In this document: positions 20,585 to 30,314 of the stretch, piece after piece
Layout: each line of letters opens with the position of its first letter
Position numbering within the stretch: position 1 is the stretch's first letter
Assembly: GCA_001599355.1 (NCBI GenBank)
Contig: BCGQ01000004.1
Location: 1,123,249-1,187,248 of the forward strand
Length of the DNA stretch: 64,000 bases
Direction of reading: 5' to 3'
Source of the DNA: Nakazawaea peltata
Lineage: Eukaryota > Ascomycota > Pichiomycetes > Alaninales > Pachysolenaceae
Translations under genes and position numbers: made by a program
Notes under the pieces: model-generated
What the model was told of the DNA's origin: nothing
Database searches by the model: none
The model's input: the letters and a program-made list of their open reading frames with translations, nothing else

Positions 20585-22981
20585 TCATGAGAGGTTGTTC
20601 CTCTGCACCAATTTAGCAGCCTTAAACCTACTTACTCTTACAGGATTACCATTCTCATCGATAGGCTCATACTCTTTCTCTTCTTCTGTCTTCTTAAAGT
20701 TGTTCTGACTCAGAATTAACTTGGTCCGTAAAGAATTGTACTGAGCTGTGACCTGTTGGGATAAAATATCGGAAGATAATCCATAGTTATCTTCGTCATT
20801 CAAATGCATAGGAGCGTCAATGGCATCAAAACCTTGAGACTCATTCTCAAAGGTGTCGAAATCCGTGATTTCGCGCTCCACAATCTGATCAACTAAGAGT
20901 TCTTGCTTATCAGATTCGTCTATCTCATCTATATCGTTATTATTTACATTATTAGAATCGATTTCATCCAAATCATCATCATAGCCGGGATCTGCTGCTT
21001 TCCTGAGTTTCTCCAGTTCTTGTTTCAGTTCTACAATCTTATTCAATTTCTCAAAATCTTCGAGTTTTTCAACAACTTCTCCATGTAAAGAGATATCCTC
21101 GTCATAAAGACCCATTACGTAAGCTTTAGCCATAGCATCAGTGTCTTCTTGTAAACTTTGATAGTCTAATGAAGCTTCTGGGATTTCTTTCTCTTTTGGT
21201 TTTTTAGCAGTCAACCTTGGAGAGGTCAAATCAATTGCAAATGGGTCAGGAGTATGTGATCTCTCTGTAGTTTCTGGCAGTTTTTCTACGATGTCAGACA
21301 TAACTCCAGCAGTAGGATTAATAATAGGAGGTTGTTGAGCAGAAGATTCACTAAGTTGTCTCTTGAATCTAGATTGTTTTTTAGGTTTGACAGATTCAAC
21401 GTTCATCACCTTAGGATCCTCTACAATTACTCTTTCCTTCACTACTTCAGACATGATCTCATCTTTAGGAGGCTCTATAGGAGACTTCAGATCAGAAAGT
21501 TGACTATCCAGCTCCATATTTGTTTGTCTTGCTTGTTTGAATAAGCTCCTCTTAAGGTTATCGTTATTAATATTCTTCAATTCCTCACTGATGTTCTCGA
21601 TTTCTTTTACTTGTTCCAATTGGGTATGGAATGCCACAGATTTCTTCTTAGATTTGGTGGATTTAGATTTCAAGATCGATTTCCTGGTTTCTGTTGCAGA
21701 ATAATCTTTGAGTTCTTCAATTTGAGGCTTATTCTTAGCTCTCAAAGAATTGATCTGGCTCATAAGTAAGTTATTTACATCAGAATTAGAAGGTTCAAAG
21801 TCGTAATCGTAGTCATCATCGTCTTCGTCTTCTTCTTCTTCAAATTCCCATTCTTCATCATCAGCATAGACATACTCGGATTCAGCGTTAGGATCAGCAT
21901 CTTCGTCAACTTCGTCTGCTATCAATTCCAAGGTTAAAATGTCTTCTTCTGAAATACCAGCAGGAAGATTTACATTACTAGGGATGGAATTTTTGAGTGA
22001 TTCAGAAGCTGGGTCATTGGATGGTTGGCTAGATGAAGTAGCTTCAGTAGCTTTAGCAGCCGCAGGTATATTACGTTCTTTTACTTTACTATCAATTTTA
22101 CTCTCCTTCTTTGCCAATTTCGACTTGAGATTTTTCTCAAAATCTGAAAGGCCCTTTGGTTCCTCTTGCTTAGGATCCTCTTTCTTGGATCCCTTAGCAG
22201 TCAATTCCAGCTTGGTTTTCAGGTCAATAATCCCCATATCCTCAAATAACTCCATCAATTGATCATCATCAACTTGCTCATCCAAATCTCCATTACCATT
22301 AATTTGAGGGGTGACAGAACCGTTCAAAATATTACCATCCTCGTCAATTTCCTCGGTTATATTCATAAATGGTAGTCCCTCTTCATTTTTATTAGTATGA
22401 GGTCTTTTAGAAGCTTGAGAATTGTCATTAATAGGCTTGTCAGTGCTGTTTTTAGTGCCACCTTCAGTTGTACTTTTAGTGCTTCCTTCACTCGTTATAC
22501 TTTTTGGGGTAGACAGCTCAACCTGACTACTAATCTGATCCCTTCCTGTATCAATTTGAGGTCTGATATGACTCTTTATTACATTCCCATCATCATCCAA
22601 TTCCTCAGTAATATCCATAATAGGTAAATTCTCATCTTCTCCATCCTCATAATAAACTTCCCTATCCTTAGAAGCCAGGGACAGTCCAACAGCGTCAACC
22701 GAGCTCAACTGCTCAAATAATGTCAGAATTCGAGCAAAACTCTGCTCCTTAGATTCCTTCTCCTCCTTCAACTTCTTAATCTTGATATTATTAGCTGCTC
22801 GAAGCCCATTCAATTTCTCATTAGTCTCACTATAAAGATCATTTGCCTCAGCAGGCACTACCTTACGAAGTTCCGTAGACGCCCTTAGTATCAGGTCATT
22901 CTCTTTGTTCAAATACTCGATTCTAGTCAGAATTCGAGCCAAATGGTCCTCTATCTCTTTCAAATAATCGTGGTCACTCAT
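20585..22981 (-). CDS. BUD27: Bud27/URI1 unconventional prefoldin
   Basis: 798 residues. Bud27/URI acts in cytoplasmic assembly of RNA polymerases and in TOR-linked translation control. The N-terminal 100 residues form the prefoldin-type coiled-coil pair (IEDHLARILTRIEYLNKEN and following helices). The family's short motif appears twice: LPIMDITEELDDDGNVI and LPFMNITEEIDEDGNIL. A long acidic middle (EWEFEEEEDEDDDDYDYDFE) and the C-terminal VSRFKAAKLVQR box complete the URI layout. It converges on the unknown gene at 19263 and is divergent from GPN2, itself an RNA polymerase assembly factor, so the two share a 180-bp promoter. That pairing is suggestive of co-regulation. Confidence 0.9.
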   Translation of the reverse strand: MSDHDYLKEIEDHLARILTRIEYLNKENDLILRASTELRKVVPAEANDLYSETNEKLNGLRAANNIKIKKLKEEKESKEQSFARILTLFEQLSSVDAVGLSLASKDREVYYEDGEDENLPIMDITEELDDDGNVIKSHIRPQIDTGRDQISSQVELSTPKSITSEGSTKSTTEGGTKNSTDKPINDNSQASKRPHTNKNEEGLPFMNITEEIDEDGNILNGSVTPQINGNGDLDEQVDDDQLMELFEDMGIIDLKTKLELTAKGSKKEDPKQEEPKGLSDFEKNLKSKLAKKESKIDSKVKERNIPAAAKATEATSSSQPSNDPASESLKNSIPSNVNLPAGISEEDILTLELIADEVDEDADPNAESEYVYADDEEWEFEEEEDEDDDDYDYDFEPSNSDVNNLLMSQINSLRAKNKPQIEELKDYSATETRKSILKSKSTKSKKKSVAFHTQLEQVKEIENISEELKNINNDNLKRSLFKQARQTNMELDSQLSDLKSPIEPPKDEIMSEVVKERVIVEDPKVMNVESVKPKKQSRFKRQLSESSAQQPPIINPTAGVMSDIVEKLPETTERSHTPDPFAIDLTSPRLTAKKPKEKEIPEASLDYQSLQEDTDAMAKAYVMGLYDEDISLHGEVVEKLEDFEKLNKIVELKQELEKLRKAADPGYDDDLDEIDSNNVNNNDIDEIDESDKQELLVDQIVEREITDFDTFENESQGFDAIDAPMHLNDEDNYGLSSDILSQQVTAQYNSLRTKLILSQNNFKKTEEEKEYEPIDENGNPVRVSRFKAAKLVQRNNLS

Positions 22982-23098
22982 TTGTTCAACTCTTCTACCT
23001 CATCGGCTCTTCTCATCGGCTCTTCTCATCTGAGTAACTGAAAAATTTTTCGCTTACAAACTGCTTAATAAGGGAAATTATAAGAGAGGGAGAAGAAG

Positions 23099-23134
23099 AG
23101 ACAGAGACAGAGACAGAGACAGAGACAGAGACAG
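23099..23134. repeat. (GACAGA)n microsatellite in the BUD27/GPN2 promoter
   Basis: About five to six tandem copies of a 6-bp GACAGA unit ending about 30 bp upstream of the GPN2 ATG, probably in its 5' UTR. A simple repeat, likely length-variable. Confidence 0.9.
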
Positions 23135-23164
23135 GGAAGAAGTGGAGTACAAGAGTTAGAGAAG

Positions 23165-24274
23165 ATGGCTCCTTTCGGTCAAATCATAATAGGTCCTCCA
23201 GGACTGGGAAAGTCAACTTTTTGTAATGGAATGAATTTGTTCTTGAACTCCATAGGTCGGAGCTCTCATGTGGTGAATCTCGACCCTGCCAATGACCGTT
23301 TACCCTACGAATGTAGCATCGATGTGAGGGACTTTATTACATTAGAAGAGATTATGGATGAGTTCACATTGGGTCCAAATGGTGGATTGATGTATGCTTT
23401 AGAAGTATTTGAAAAGAATATCGACTCGTTCATCGCCGAGATCAAGAAACTCATAGTTAAAGACAGTACTTACGTAATATTCGACTGTCCTGGACAAACA
23501 GAATTGTTCACATCGAGTAGTGTGATGAACTCTATTTTTGACAAATTGATAAAGGAGTTGGATTTCAGATTGTGCGTGGTATCATTAGTCGACTGTATTA
23601 ATATCGTCAAACCATCAATGTATATTAGTATGTTATTGCTTACATTAAGATCGATGTTACAACTTGATCTTCCTCAGATCAATGTTTTTAGTAAGATTGA
23701 TTTACTTAAGACTCATATTTTGGGTGAGAGATACAAAACAGAGGATGGAGACGTTCGCACAGGTCTACCCTTCGATTTGAACTACTACAGCGAAGTACAA
23801 GATTTGTCCTATTTGATTCCTTATCTTGACCAAGAAAATAATAACCTTACTTATAAAGGGTTCCAAGAAAATTACCATAAATTGACGAGCGCAATTGCCG
23901 AATTGATCGAAGATTTCGGATTAATTCAATTTGAGGTGCTTGCGGTGGAGGATAAGAATTCGATGATAAATTTGCTTGCGCTGATTGATAAGGCTAATGG
24001 GTACTTATTTGGGACAAATGAACTTGGGGGTGACTCGATTTGGGCTGACGCAATTAGACAAAGTTCTATGGGGACTTTCCAACAGGTGGATATCCAGGAG
24101 CGGTGGATCGATGAGAAGGAAAAATATGACGAAATTGAGCTGCAGAAAAGAAAACTGCTTATTGAAAGTTTAGAAAAGAACCAAGCTCCCGATAAGCCAT
24201 TGAATGTTGAGGAGGAATGGGAATTTGCTTTAAAAGAATGGGAACAAACAAATGGGAAACCGTTTATTAAATAG
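23165..24274 (+). CDS. GPN2: GPN-loop GTPase 2
   Basis: 369 residues. Gpn2 works with Gpn1/Npa3 and Gpn3 in nuclear import and assembly of RNA polymerase II. P-loop GPPG-x-GKST is at 10-18, where x is a CTG codon. The diagnostic Gly-Pro-Asn loop is at 70-72 (LGPNGGLMYALE), followed by FDCPGQTELF (G3) and SKIDLL (G4). Other family blocks are VVNLDPANDRLPYECSIDVRDFITLEEIM. The x in the P-loop is Ser in S. cerevisiae Gpn2, so this CTG alone would fit Ser or Ala; GPPGAGKST is a functional P-loop. Neighbours RBL2 and RPN8 are also near GPN2 in S. cerevisiae. Confidence 0.96.
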   Translation: MAPFGQIIIGPPGLGKSTFCNGMNLFLNSIGRSSHVVNLDPANDRLPYECSIDVRDFITLEEIMDEFTLGPNGGLMYALEVFEKNIDSFIAEIKKLIVKDSTYVIFDCPGQTELFTSSSVMNSIFDKLIKELDFRLCVVSLVDCINIVKPSMYISMLLLTLRSMLQLDLPQINVFSKIDLLKTHILGERYKTEDGDVRTGLPFDLNYYSEVQDLSYLIPYLDQENNNLTYKGFQENYHKLTSAIAELIEDFGLIQFEVLAVEDKNSMINLLALIDKANGYLFGTNELGGDSIWADAIRQSSMGTFQQVDIQERWIDEKEKYDEIELQKRKLLIESLEKNQAPDKPLNVEEEWEFALKEWEQTNGKPFIK

Positions 24275-24403
24275 ATGAATTGATGTATTATTTACATAGT
24301 GTAGGAAAGGAGAGACATACAGTACAGGCCATTCAGTAAAGGACATATATACGGACAGTATAGGTAGCACCAACCCCTCACCTCAGCTACACACTCATTT
24401 ACC

Positions 24404-24730
24404 TTAAAGCTTAGAAACACTCTCAAGAACACTCTCAGCCTCCTTCTTCTCCTCCTCACTAATACTATCCTTATTAACATCCAAATATTCTCTCAAATCT
24501 TTTTCGAAATCTGATACCTTTGCTTTCAAAGTAGGTACCATTTTCTCTGTTTCAGCCAGCATTTGCTTCAAATTCTTCAATTGGTACAGAGTTTCTTCAT
24601 CTTGATCCAGCTTAGCAGACAACTTGTCGATCAGTTGTTGATGTTCTTGCAGTTCTTGCTTATATAACGAGATATCCTTCAATAATCTGTTCAAAGCATT
24701 GACCTTGATTTTCAATTGTGATGGTGCCAT
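24404..24730 (-). CDS. RBL2: Tubulin-folding cofactor A
   Basis: 108 residues, the usual size. Rbl2 binds free beta-tubulin and protects cells from excess of it. Begins MAPSQLKIKVNALNRL, matching the S. cerevisiae start, then forms three long helices as coiled coil (LYKQELQEHQQLIDKLSAKL; YQLKNLKQMLAETEKMVPTLKAKVSDFEKDL). Divergent from RPN8 with about 215 bp between starts and convergent with GPN2. Conserved synteny with the S. cerevisiae YOR261C-YOR265W block supports the call. Confidence 0.94.
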   Translation of the reverse strand: MAPSQLKIKVNALNRLLKDISLYKQELQEHQQLIDKLSAKLDQDEETLYQLKNLKQMLAETEKMVPTLKAKVSDFEKDLREYLDVNKDSISEEEKKEAESVLESVSKL

Positions 24731-24945
24731 CTTGTACTCTTTGCCTTCAGATCTTTACTTAACGCGACCCCCTTTACAATTTTGGCGTAGCTCTGCGTAG
24801 AAATAATTTTATTTACCCGTTAAAATCCACGCGCGAGGAAGACAGATTTTGGCAGAGTGGCGAAATGCCAACAGCAAAAAGGGCGGCGCTAAACTAAAAA
24901 GAAGAGACGAACAGTAAGTGATACAGTCGGAATCAAGAGTAAATC

Positions 24946-26010
24946 ATGCCTGCAGTAATCACAAGTGAGAACAGTTTGAACACACTGTCGGTTTCTGTGG
25001 CCCCATTGGTCTTGTTATCGGTAGTTGACCACTATGACAGAGTAATAAATAAGAACTCAGACTCGGCATTTAACTCTAACAACAACAAGAGAGTCGTAGG
25101 AGTTATATTGGGGGACAATTATTCGAGTAAAAGCTCTATCAAGGTCACCAATTCGTTTGCTATTCCATTTGAAGAAGATGAAAAGAACCCAGATATCTGG
25201 TTTTTGGACCAAAACTTCATCGAATCCATGGTTGAAATGTTCAAGAAGATTAATGCTAAGGAGAAGTTGATTGGATGGTATCATTCTGGACCTAAATTGC
25301 GCTCGTCTGACTTGAAAATCAATGAACTGTTCAAGAAGTTCACTCCAAACCCATTGTTATTGATTGTAGATGTCAATTCGACCGACCCAATCGATATTCC
25401 TACTGATTCGTACATTGCCGTTGAAGAGATTAAAGATGACGGATCTGCTCTGGAAAAGACCTTCTTACATTTGCCATCTAGCATAAAAGCCGAAGAAGCT
25501 GAAGAAATCGGTGTCGAACATTTGTTAAGAGATATTAGAGATCAAGCCAGTGGTAGTTTATCGATTAGAGTGACCAACAACTTCAAGTCATTGAAATCGT
25601 TGAATGAAAGATTGACCAATATTGTCAATTACTTGAACAAGATCTTGAACAATGAGTTGCCGGTTAACAACACGATCTTGCTGAAATTACAGGACATATT
25701 CAACTTATTACCAAATTTCACCGCCATATTAGATGATGACAAGGCCAAAGAAATCACCGGTCATACACAACAACTTGCTAAACTGTTCACCGTCAAGACC
25801 AACGACGAAATGATGATGGTATATATCAGCAGTTTGGTAAGATCCATCATCCTGTTCCATGATTTAATCGATAACAAATTAGAGAACAAGAAATTGGAAC
25901 AGTCCAAAGACAATGATCTTGAAGACAAACCAGCTACCGATTTGGACCCAGAGTCCAAGGATTCCGCTGCGGACTCCAAAACTGACAACGATGTCGAAAT
26001 GAAAGAGTAA
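24946..26010 (+). CDS. RPN8: 26S proteasome lid subunit Rpn8
   Basis: 354 residues. MPN-domain subunit that pairs with the deubiquitinase Rpn11 in the lid. [17 protein letters not shown] and VVGVILGDN open the MPN domain (about 15-150). [17 protein letters not shown] is the Rpn8 version of the region that carries the metal-binding motif in Rpn11; the zinc-binding His/Asp set is missing, as expected for this non-catalytic partner. Helices follow (about 190-310), then an acidic Lys/Asp-rich tail ending in DVEMKE. Length and order match S. cerevisiae Rpn8 (338 residues). Confidence 0.96.
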   Translation: MPAVITSENSLNTLSVSVAPLVLLSVVDHYDRVINKNSDSAFNSNNNKRVVGVILGDNYSSKSSIKVTNSFAIPFEEDEKNPDIWFLDQNFIESMVEMFKKINAKEKLIGWYHSGPKLRSSDLKINELFKKFTPNPLLLIVDVNSTDPIDIPTDSYIAVEEIKDDGSALEKTFLHLPSSIKAEEAEEIGVEHLLRDIRDQASGSLSIRVTNNFKSLKSLNERLTNIVNYLNKILNNELPVNNTILLKLQDIFNLLPNFTAILDDDKAKEITGHTQQLAKLFTVKTNDEMMMVYISSLVRSIILFHDLIDNKLENKKLEQSKDNDLEDKPATDLDPESKDSAADSKTDNDVEMKE

Positions 26011-26249
26011 TCTCCCCCCAATAAATCATCTGTTTAGCCATCTAGCTAATCATCTGTTTAAATTGTATTATGTAAGCATCTCTCCCCCAAAGGTAGTGTA
26101 CACTCAAAAACTTTTTTCCGGCATTTTTTTTTTCCTCACTAAATTCTTGTTAGGAGAAAGACAAGGCCGGGAAGGAAATGAATTTTTAGCGCTGTTGAAA
26201 AGGAGCGTAAAGGGGTGAAAGTTTGTTAAGAAACGGAGGAGAGAACAAG

Positions 26250-27707
26250 ATGGAGCGAAGAGCGTATGGGGCGATGAGGTTTTTCATGGCAAATACGGCG
26301 CCCGTATTGAAAACAAGGGGAACTACTGCCTTGTTTGTATCGAATCTCCAGTCTAAGAAGATGATCCATGGAAGGGGTCTGGTTGGAATGATTTTTATGT
26401 CGAATGAGAATCTTTTACAGTGTAGACAGTTATATTCTACGGTGTCATCTGGGGTATCTACAGCTGTGCCATCAGGAGTATCGTCGGGAGATGAGTCTGT
26501 GGCTCAGGGGACTCCACTGCTGCCTGGTGAACTCAACTCAGAGTCCATCAAGTCTCCGGAAGACGTTGATAATTCTTTATTACTGAATGTTGCCAAAAGA
26601 ACGCTTAATTGCCAACCGACTTCGGAGTCGTCTATTGTCGGTGATCTGACTCCAAATAATCTGCATATTCCATTCAAAGTAACAGCTGTCACCAGCTTGA
26701 AAAATGGAGACAAAGATACTCTTAAGAAATTGACTAAGCCGTACCTTCTGTTGACTAAACCTAACTTGACATTTTTGGTGACTTTGTCTCTGATATGTTC
26801 TTATGTTATCTCTCCATACTCGGTAGGGATGAAAGAGTTGGTATTTTTGACTATGGGAACAGCTTTATCTTCGGGAGCTGCCAATCTGATCAATATGGCT
26901 AGAGAACCGGAGTTTGATCTGAAAATGAAGAGAACTTCAAAGAGACCAGTGGTTGTTGGTAAAGTTTCACCAACACAGCTGTTTTCTTTTGCTCTGATTT
27001 CAGGAACCGTAGGTTGTTCCATGTTATATTTGGGTGTTAACCCAACTGTAGCGTCTCTTGGATTCCTCAATATTATATTATATTCTTGGATATACACTTC
27101 TTTGAAGAGGAAATCAATTTTGAATACTTGGGTCGGTGCTATTGTTGGAGCTATTCCACCCTTGATGGGATGGGCTGCTGCTTCTTCATTATCTCATCCA
27201 GGTTCTTGGTGCCTTGCTGGGTTATTGTATGCCTGGCAATTCCCACATTTCAACTCGCTCTCGCATAATATTCGTCACGAATATAAAGCTGCCGGATATG
27301 TTATGACCGCATTTGAAAATCCAAAATTGAATGCTAGAGTCGCTTTACGTTATTCATTATTAATGTTCCCATTATGTTACGGATTGACCTACTTTAACGT
27401 GACTGATTCGGTCTTCCCATTTGACAGTTCGATCCTTACCCTGTGGATGTCTTATCAACTGTATATGTTCTGGGCTCAACAAAGAAAGAACTACAAGAAG
27501 GGGGGTAACGCATCTCAAGAAGGTATCAGATTGGCCAACGTCTATGCTAAGAGATTATTCTGGGCAAGTGTTTGGTACTTACCAGGAGTATTAGTATTGG
27601 GAATGTTACATAAGAAGGGTCAATGGGATCGATTTTTCGGTGAATCTCCACAGAGACAGACCAAAGACCAACAGCTGCCTCTGTCTCCGATGCTTGTAAA
27701 TAAATAA
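26250..27707 (+). CDS. COX10: Protohaem IX farnesyltransferase
   Basis: 485 residues from the ATG at 26250; the open frame extends upstream only through a TTG. Cox10 farnesylates haem B to haem O for cytochrome oxidase in the inner mitochondrial membrane. The N-terminus is basic and lacks acids (ERRAYGAMRFFMANT), fitting an import signal, followed by a Ser/Val-rich linker. The UbiA-type core begins near LLLTKPNLTFLVTLSLICSY. It holds the prenyl-diphosphate Asp/Asn motif region (NLINMAREPEFDLKMKRTSKRP), NTWVGAIVGAIPPLMGWAAA and SHPGSWCLAGLLYAWQFPHF, with about seven to nine membrane helices. Close to S. cerevisiae Cox10 throughout. Confidence 0.96.
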   Translation: MERRAYGAMRFFMANTAPVLKTRGTTALFVSNLQSKKMIHGRGLVGMIFMSNENLLQCRQLYSTVSSGVSTAVPSGVSSGDESVAQGTPLLPGELNSESIKSPEDVDNSLLLNVAKRTLNCQPTSESSIVGDLTPNNLHIPFKVTAVTSLKNGDKDTLKKLTKPYLLLTKPNLTFLVTLSLICSYVISPYSVGMKELVFLTMGTALSSGAANLINMAREPEFDLKMKRTSKRPVVVGKVSPTQLFSFALISGTVGCSMLYLGVNPTVASLGFLNIILYSWIYTSLKRKSILNTWVGAIVGAIPPLMGWAAASSLSHPGSWCLAGLLYAWQFPHFNSLSHNIRHEYKAAGYVMTAFENPKLNARVALRYSLLMFPLCYGLTYFNVTDSVFPFDSSILTLWMSYQLYMFWAQQRKNYKKGGNASQEGIRLANVYAKRLFWASVWYLPGVLVLGMLHKKGQWDRFFGESPQRQTKDQQLPLSPMLVNK

Positions 27708-27972
27708 TCACAAACAATACATCATATTTATACCTGATCAATGTAGGGGGATCAACGTAAGCGGGATTTGCCTATTAAACTGAGCACTTTACGAAATAAA
27801 GTGATCACTTCACGATATCCACCATTAGCAATTTACGAACTATCGTCTATTCTTTCCTATTGTGTAACTGAGCAGTTTATTAGAGTAAATCTCAGTACAG
27901 AATACATTTAGCAGATCAGATCATAACATTGAGATATTGGAACATACAAAACGTATCTGCCAACTATTCAAG

Positions 27973-28908
27973 ATGTACCTGCCAGTATTAACACCTAGAG
28001 ATGCTCATAGGATGTGGTTGAACGCTTATGATAAGAATGACCGGGATATGGGAGCACTGACTGCCTCATTGTCGTCGTTTTCAGCCGCTTATCCTGGTTC
28101 GTTAAGTTCGATTGGATTGGGGATGGGTCATGGAGGTCGTAGGGGCACACTTGCTCTGGAATTGGGATCTACCATACTTGATAATGGTGGGAATAGAATC
28201 GAGTCAGCATTGAATGTCGAGAACCTCATCACATCGGAGTATTTAGACAGCTTCTCCACCTTGGGTTATAATACTTTGAAACCGATTGGATTGGATAAGA
28301 CCATGAGGCAATTGGATGAGGAAAGACAGGAATTGGAGGAATTACAGCGGAATCATAACAATACCATTGATTTTTATGGCAATGAGCAGGTTGAATCTGG
28401 GACTGGAGGTGTTGTGGGTGGAACGAATTCTGGTCTTGAAGTTGAGGAAGGATCTGGAAGAGGAGATGATAATTCAGCATCGGTGTCAGCGTCGGTGTCA
28501 GCGTCAGTTTCAGCTTCAGTTTCAGCTTCTGGTTATTTATCTGGCCCAATAGGTTCCTCATCAGGATTGAACGGAGGGGTTGCAGGCGACAGTAGTTTGA
28601 TGATGGCAGGAAGTACTACTGCTACTCATTCTATGAACGAACTGAGCTTTGATATGTTATTAGCTGAAAATACCAGATCCGAGAACAATTCACTGATCGG
28701 ACAGTCAAGTATGAACGAGCCTCATCAGCTTCAATTCCATGGTGATTTCATGGCGGAAGATGAGGAATATCAAGATGATCATTCAATATCAATCGACTCA
28801 GATATGTCCAGAAGGTTACCAAGAGGAGGGATGAACTCATCATATTTCAGAAATATATCATCTAGTAGTACGAACGAACTGTCCGGGTTGAGAAATGAGA
28901 TCTCCTAA
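27973..28908 (+). CDS. MND2: Anaphase-promoting complex subunit Mnd2/Apc15
   Basis: 311 residues from the ATG at 27973. The frame is open a little upstream but without an ATG. Apc15/Mnd2 is a small APC/C subunit that in yeast restrains Ama1 in meiosis and regulates Cdc20 turnover. The N-terminal LTPRDAHRMW and the downstream block GYNTLKPIGLDKTMRQLDEERQELEEL match the two conserved Apc15 elements. The rest is Ser/Gly/Asn-rich and acidic. A minisatellite encodes four SASV repeats. Convergent with YVH1; in S. cerevisiae MND2 (YIR025W) and YVH1 (YIR026C) are also adjacent, which raises confidence although sequence conservation is short. Confidence 0.8.
   Translation: MYLPVLTPRDAHRMWLNAYDKNDRDMGALTASLSSFSAAYPGSLSSIGLGMGHGGRRGTLALELGSTILDNGGNRIESALNVENLITSEYLDSFSTLGYNTLKPIGLDKTMRQLDEERQELEELQRNHNNTIDFYGNEQVESGTGGVVGGTNSGLEVEEGSGRGDDNSASVSASVSASVSASVSASGYLSGPIGSSSGLNGGVAGDSSLMMAGSTTATHSMNELSFDMLLAENTRSENNSLIGQSSMNEPHQLQFHGDFMAEDEEYQDDHSISIDSDMSRRLPRGGMNSSYFRNISSSSTNELSGLRNEIS
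28474..28530 (+). repeat. 12-bp coding minisatellite (Ser-Ala-Ser-Val) in MND2
   Basis: Four to five tandem copies of TCNGCNTCNGTN inside the low-complexity middle of MND2. Third positions differ between copies (G copies first, then T/A copies), suggesting selection on protein or slow decay rather than a very recent expansion. Confidence 0.85.
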
Positions 28909-28946
28909 GTTCAAAATGTGCTGGTCACATACTTAATGCATTATCA

Positions 28947-30008
28947 TTATATAACATTTGTAGCTCTTACTCTAACCAGAGCAATGACGTCCTTCTTCTT
29001 GTCGAAACAGTCTACTCTTCCATTCATTAAGTAAAGAGCCGGAATCATCCATTTACCACAAGAACAACGGGTACCTTGCCAACAATAACCTCCAATTTTG
29101 GCATCACATTTGGCACATGTGAACTTTCCTTCTAATTCACCTTTACTTAACTCTGGTTTCATCCAAATGATCGGCTCGACAAAGAAATGAGAACACGTCT
29201 TGGAAGCTTCTTGAATAGACACGATTCTACGAGAGTTCAGTGCGGTTCTAATGAATTTACTTTGCTTCGATTCTTCATCTGGAACTTCATGACTAATGAA
29301 AGATTTCAGCAGAGCAATATGATGTCTACATCTTTTACAACGTAATTCCAAGGAATCACTTACCTTTGGCCTTACTTCTGGTTTCTCTTCTTCCTCAGTC
29401 TCTTCAGCCTCTTCTTCTTCGTTTTCATCTCCCAAGAAATCAAGCTCATTGAACATATCGGCAGCTGAAGGATTCAGCTTAATAAGGTTAGACATTCTAA
29501 ACTGCTTATAGATTGGATTGGTCAATAAATGGGTATCGTCCATCTTCATATCCTCATATAACAGCAACTGTTCCAAGAAATACTCATTAGGACTAATCTT
29601 GGTTCTTCTTTTGATAGCATAAAGCAGCTTCTCCATATCCAATTTGTAATGATACATCAAGAACAGAGCACAGAAGACTACTGATCTGGAAGCGCCTTGA
29701 GCACAATGGATCAAGACGTTCGTCTTATGTTTCTTCTGGGTTGGATCGTCCCCGAATAATGCTCTGGACAAGAATTCATTAGAGGATGGAATATACTGGA
29801 GAATATCAGTATACTCATCGTCTTCAATCTCGATCTGCTTCAAATTGTACTGTAATTTATAGTGTCTTGGTAAAGGACCTGGAAGTACCGAGAGAATATG
29901 AGTGATGTTGTATTCTTCTCTTAAATCGACCTCTTCATTGAGTGGTTCTATGGATGAGACGAAAATCCCACCTAAGATTCTATTTATGCTGCTTGGTTGT
30001 TCACTCAT
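28947..30008 (-). CDS. YVH1: Dual-specificity phosphatase Yvh1
   Basis: 353 residues. Yvh1 releases Mrt4 from pre-60S ribosomes; the zinc domain, not catalysis, is essential for that. Phosphatase domain at about 5-160 with signature HCAQGASRS (Cys102, Arg108). An acidic stretch follows (NEEEEAEETEEEE). The C-terminal zinc-binding region has CKRC, a Cys-His pair (CSHFF) and CAKCDAKIGGYCWQGTRCSCGKW. The first variable residues of the signature are swapped compared with the common HCQAG, but the catalytic Cys, Gly, Ser and Arg are kept. Tail to tail with MND2 as in S. cerevisiae. Confidence 0.94.
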   Translation of the reverse strand: MSEQPSSINRILGGIFVSSIEPLNEEVDLREEYNITHILSVLPGPLPRHYKLQYNLKQIEIEDDEYTDILQYIPSSNEFLSRALFGDDPTQKKHKTNVLIHCAQGASRSVVFCALFLMYHYKLDMEKLLYAIKRRTKISPNEYFLEQLLLYEDMKMDDTHLLTNPIYKQFRMSNLIKLNPSAADMFNELDFLGDENEEEEAEETEEEEKPEVRPKVSDSLELRCKRCRHHIALLKSFISHEVPDEESKQSKFIRTALNSRRIVSIQEASKTCSHFFVEPIIWMKPELSKGELEGKFTCAKCDAKIGGYCWQGTRCSCGKWMIPALYLMNGRVDCFDKKKDVIALVRVRATNVI

Positions 30009-30314
30009 TTTTTATCGTCCTCATCTCATTGGGTTTGGGGGTGCTTAAAATTTTTTACATATAAAATTTTCGTCTCATCTGAAAAGTCTGAAAAAATATG
30101 TGAGGGGGGTTAGGATTGCACATATTTATACATATTTCACTATGGGATATAGGGATACCCAACAGATGAAGGTTAGAGGTGGTGGTGAAGCTCAGAAGCT
30201 AGGGTAGATTTTAGGTTAGATGTAGGTCTCAGAGGTCAGATATCAGAGATTAAAGCCACAATACTCATACAATAACTATTATCAATTTTCAATGCATTTT
30301 ATAAATTAGTCTAA
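30009..30314. other. Short intergenic region, YVH1 promoter
   Basis: 306 bp, AT-rich close to the YVH1 start. Nothing further seen. Confidence 0.5.
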
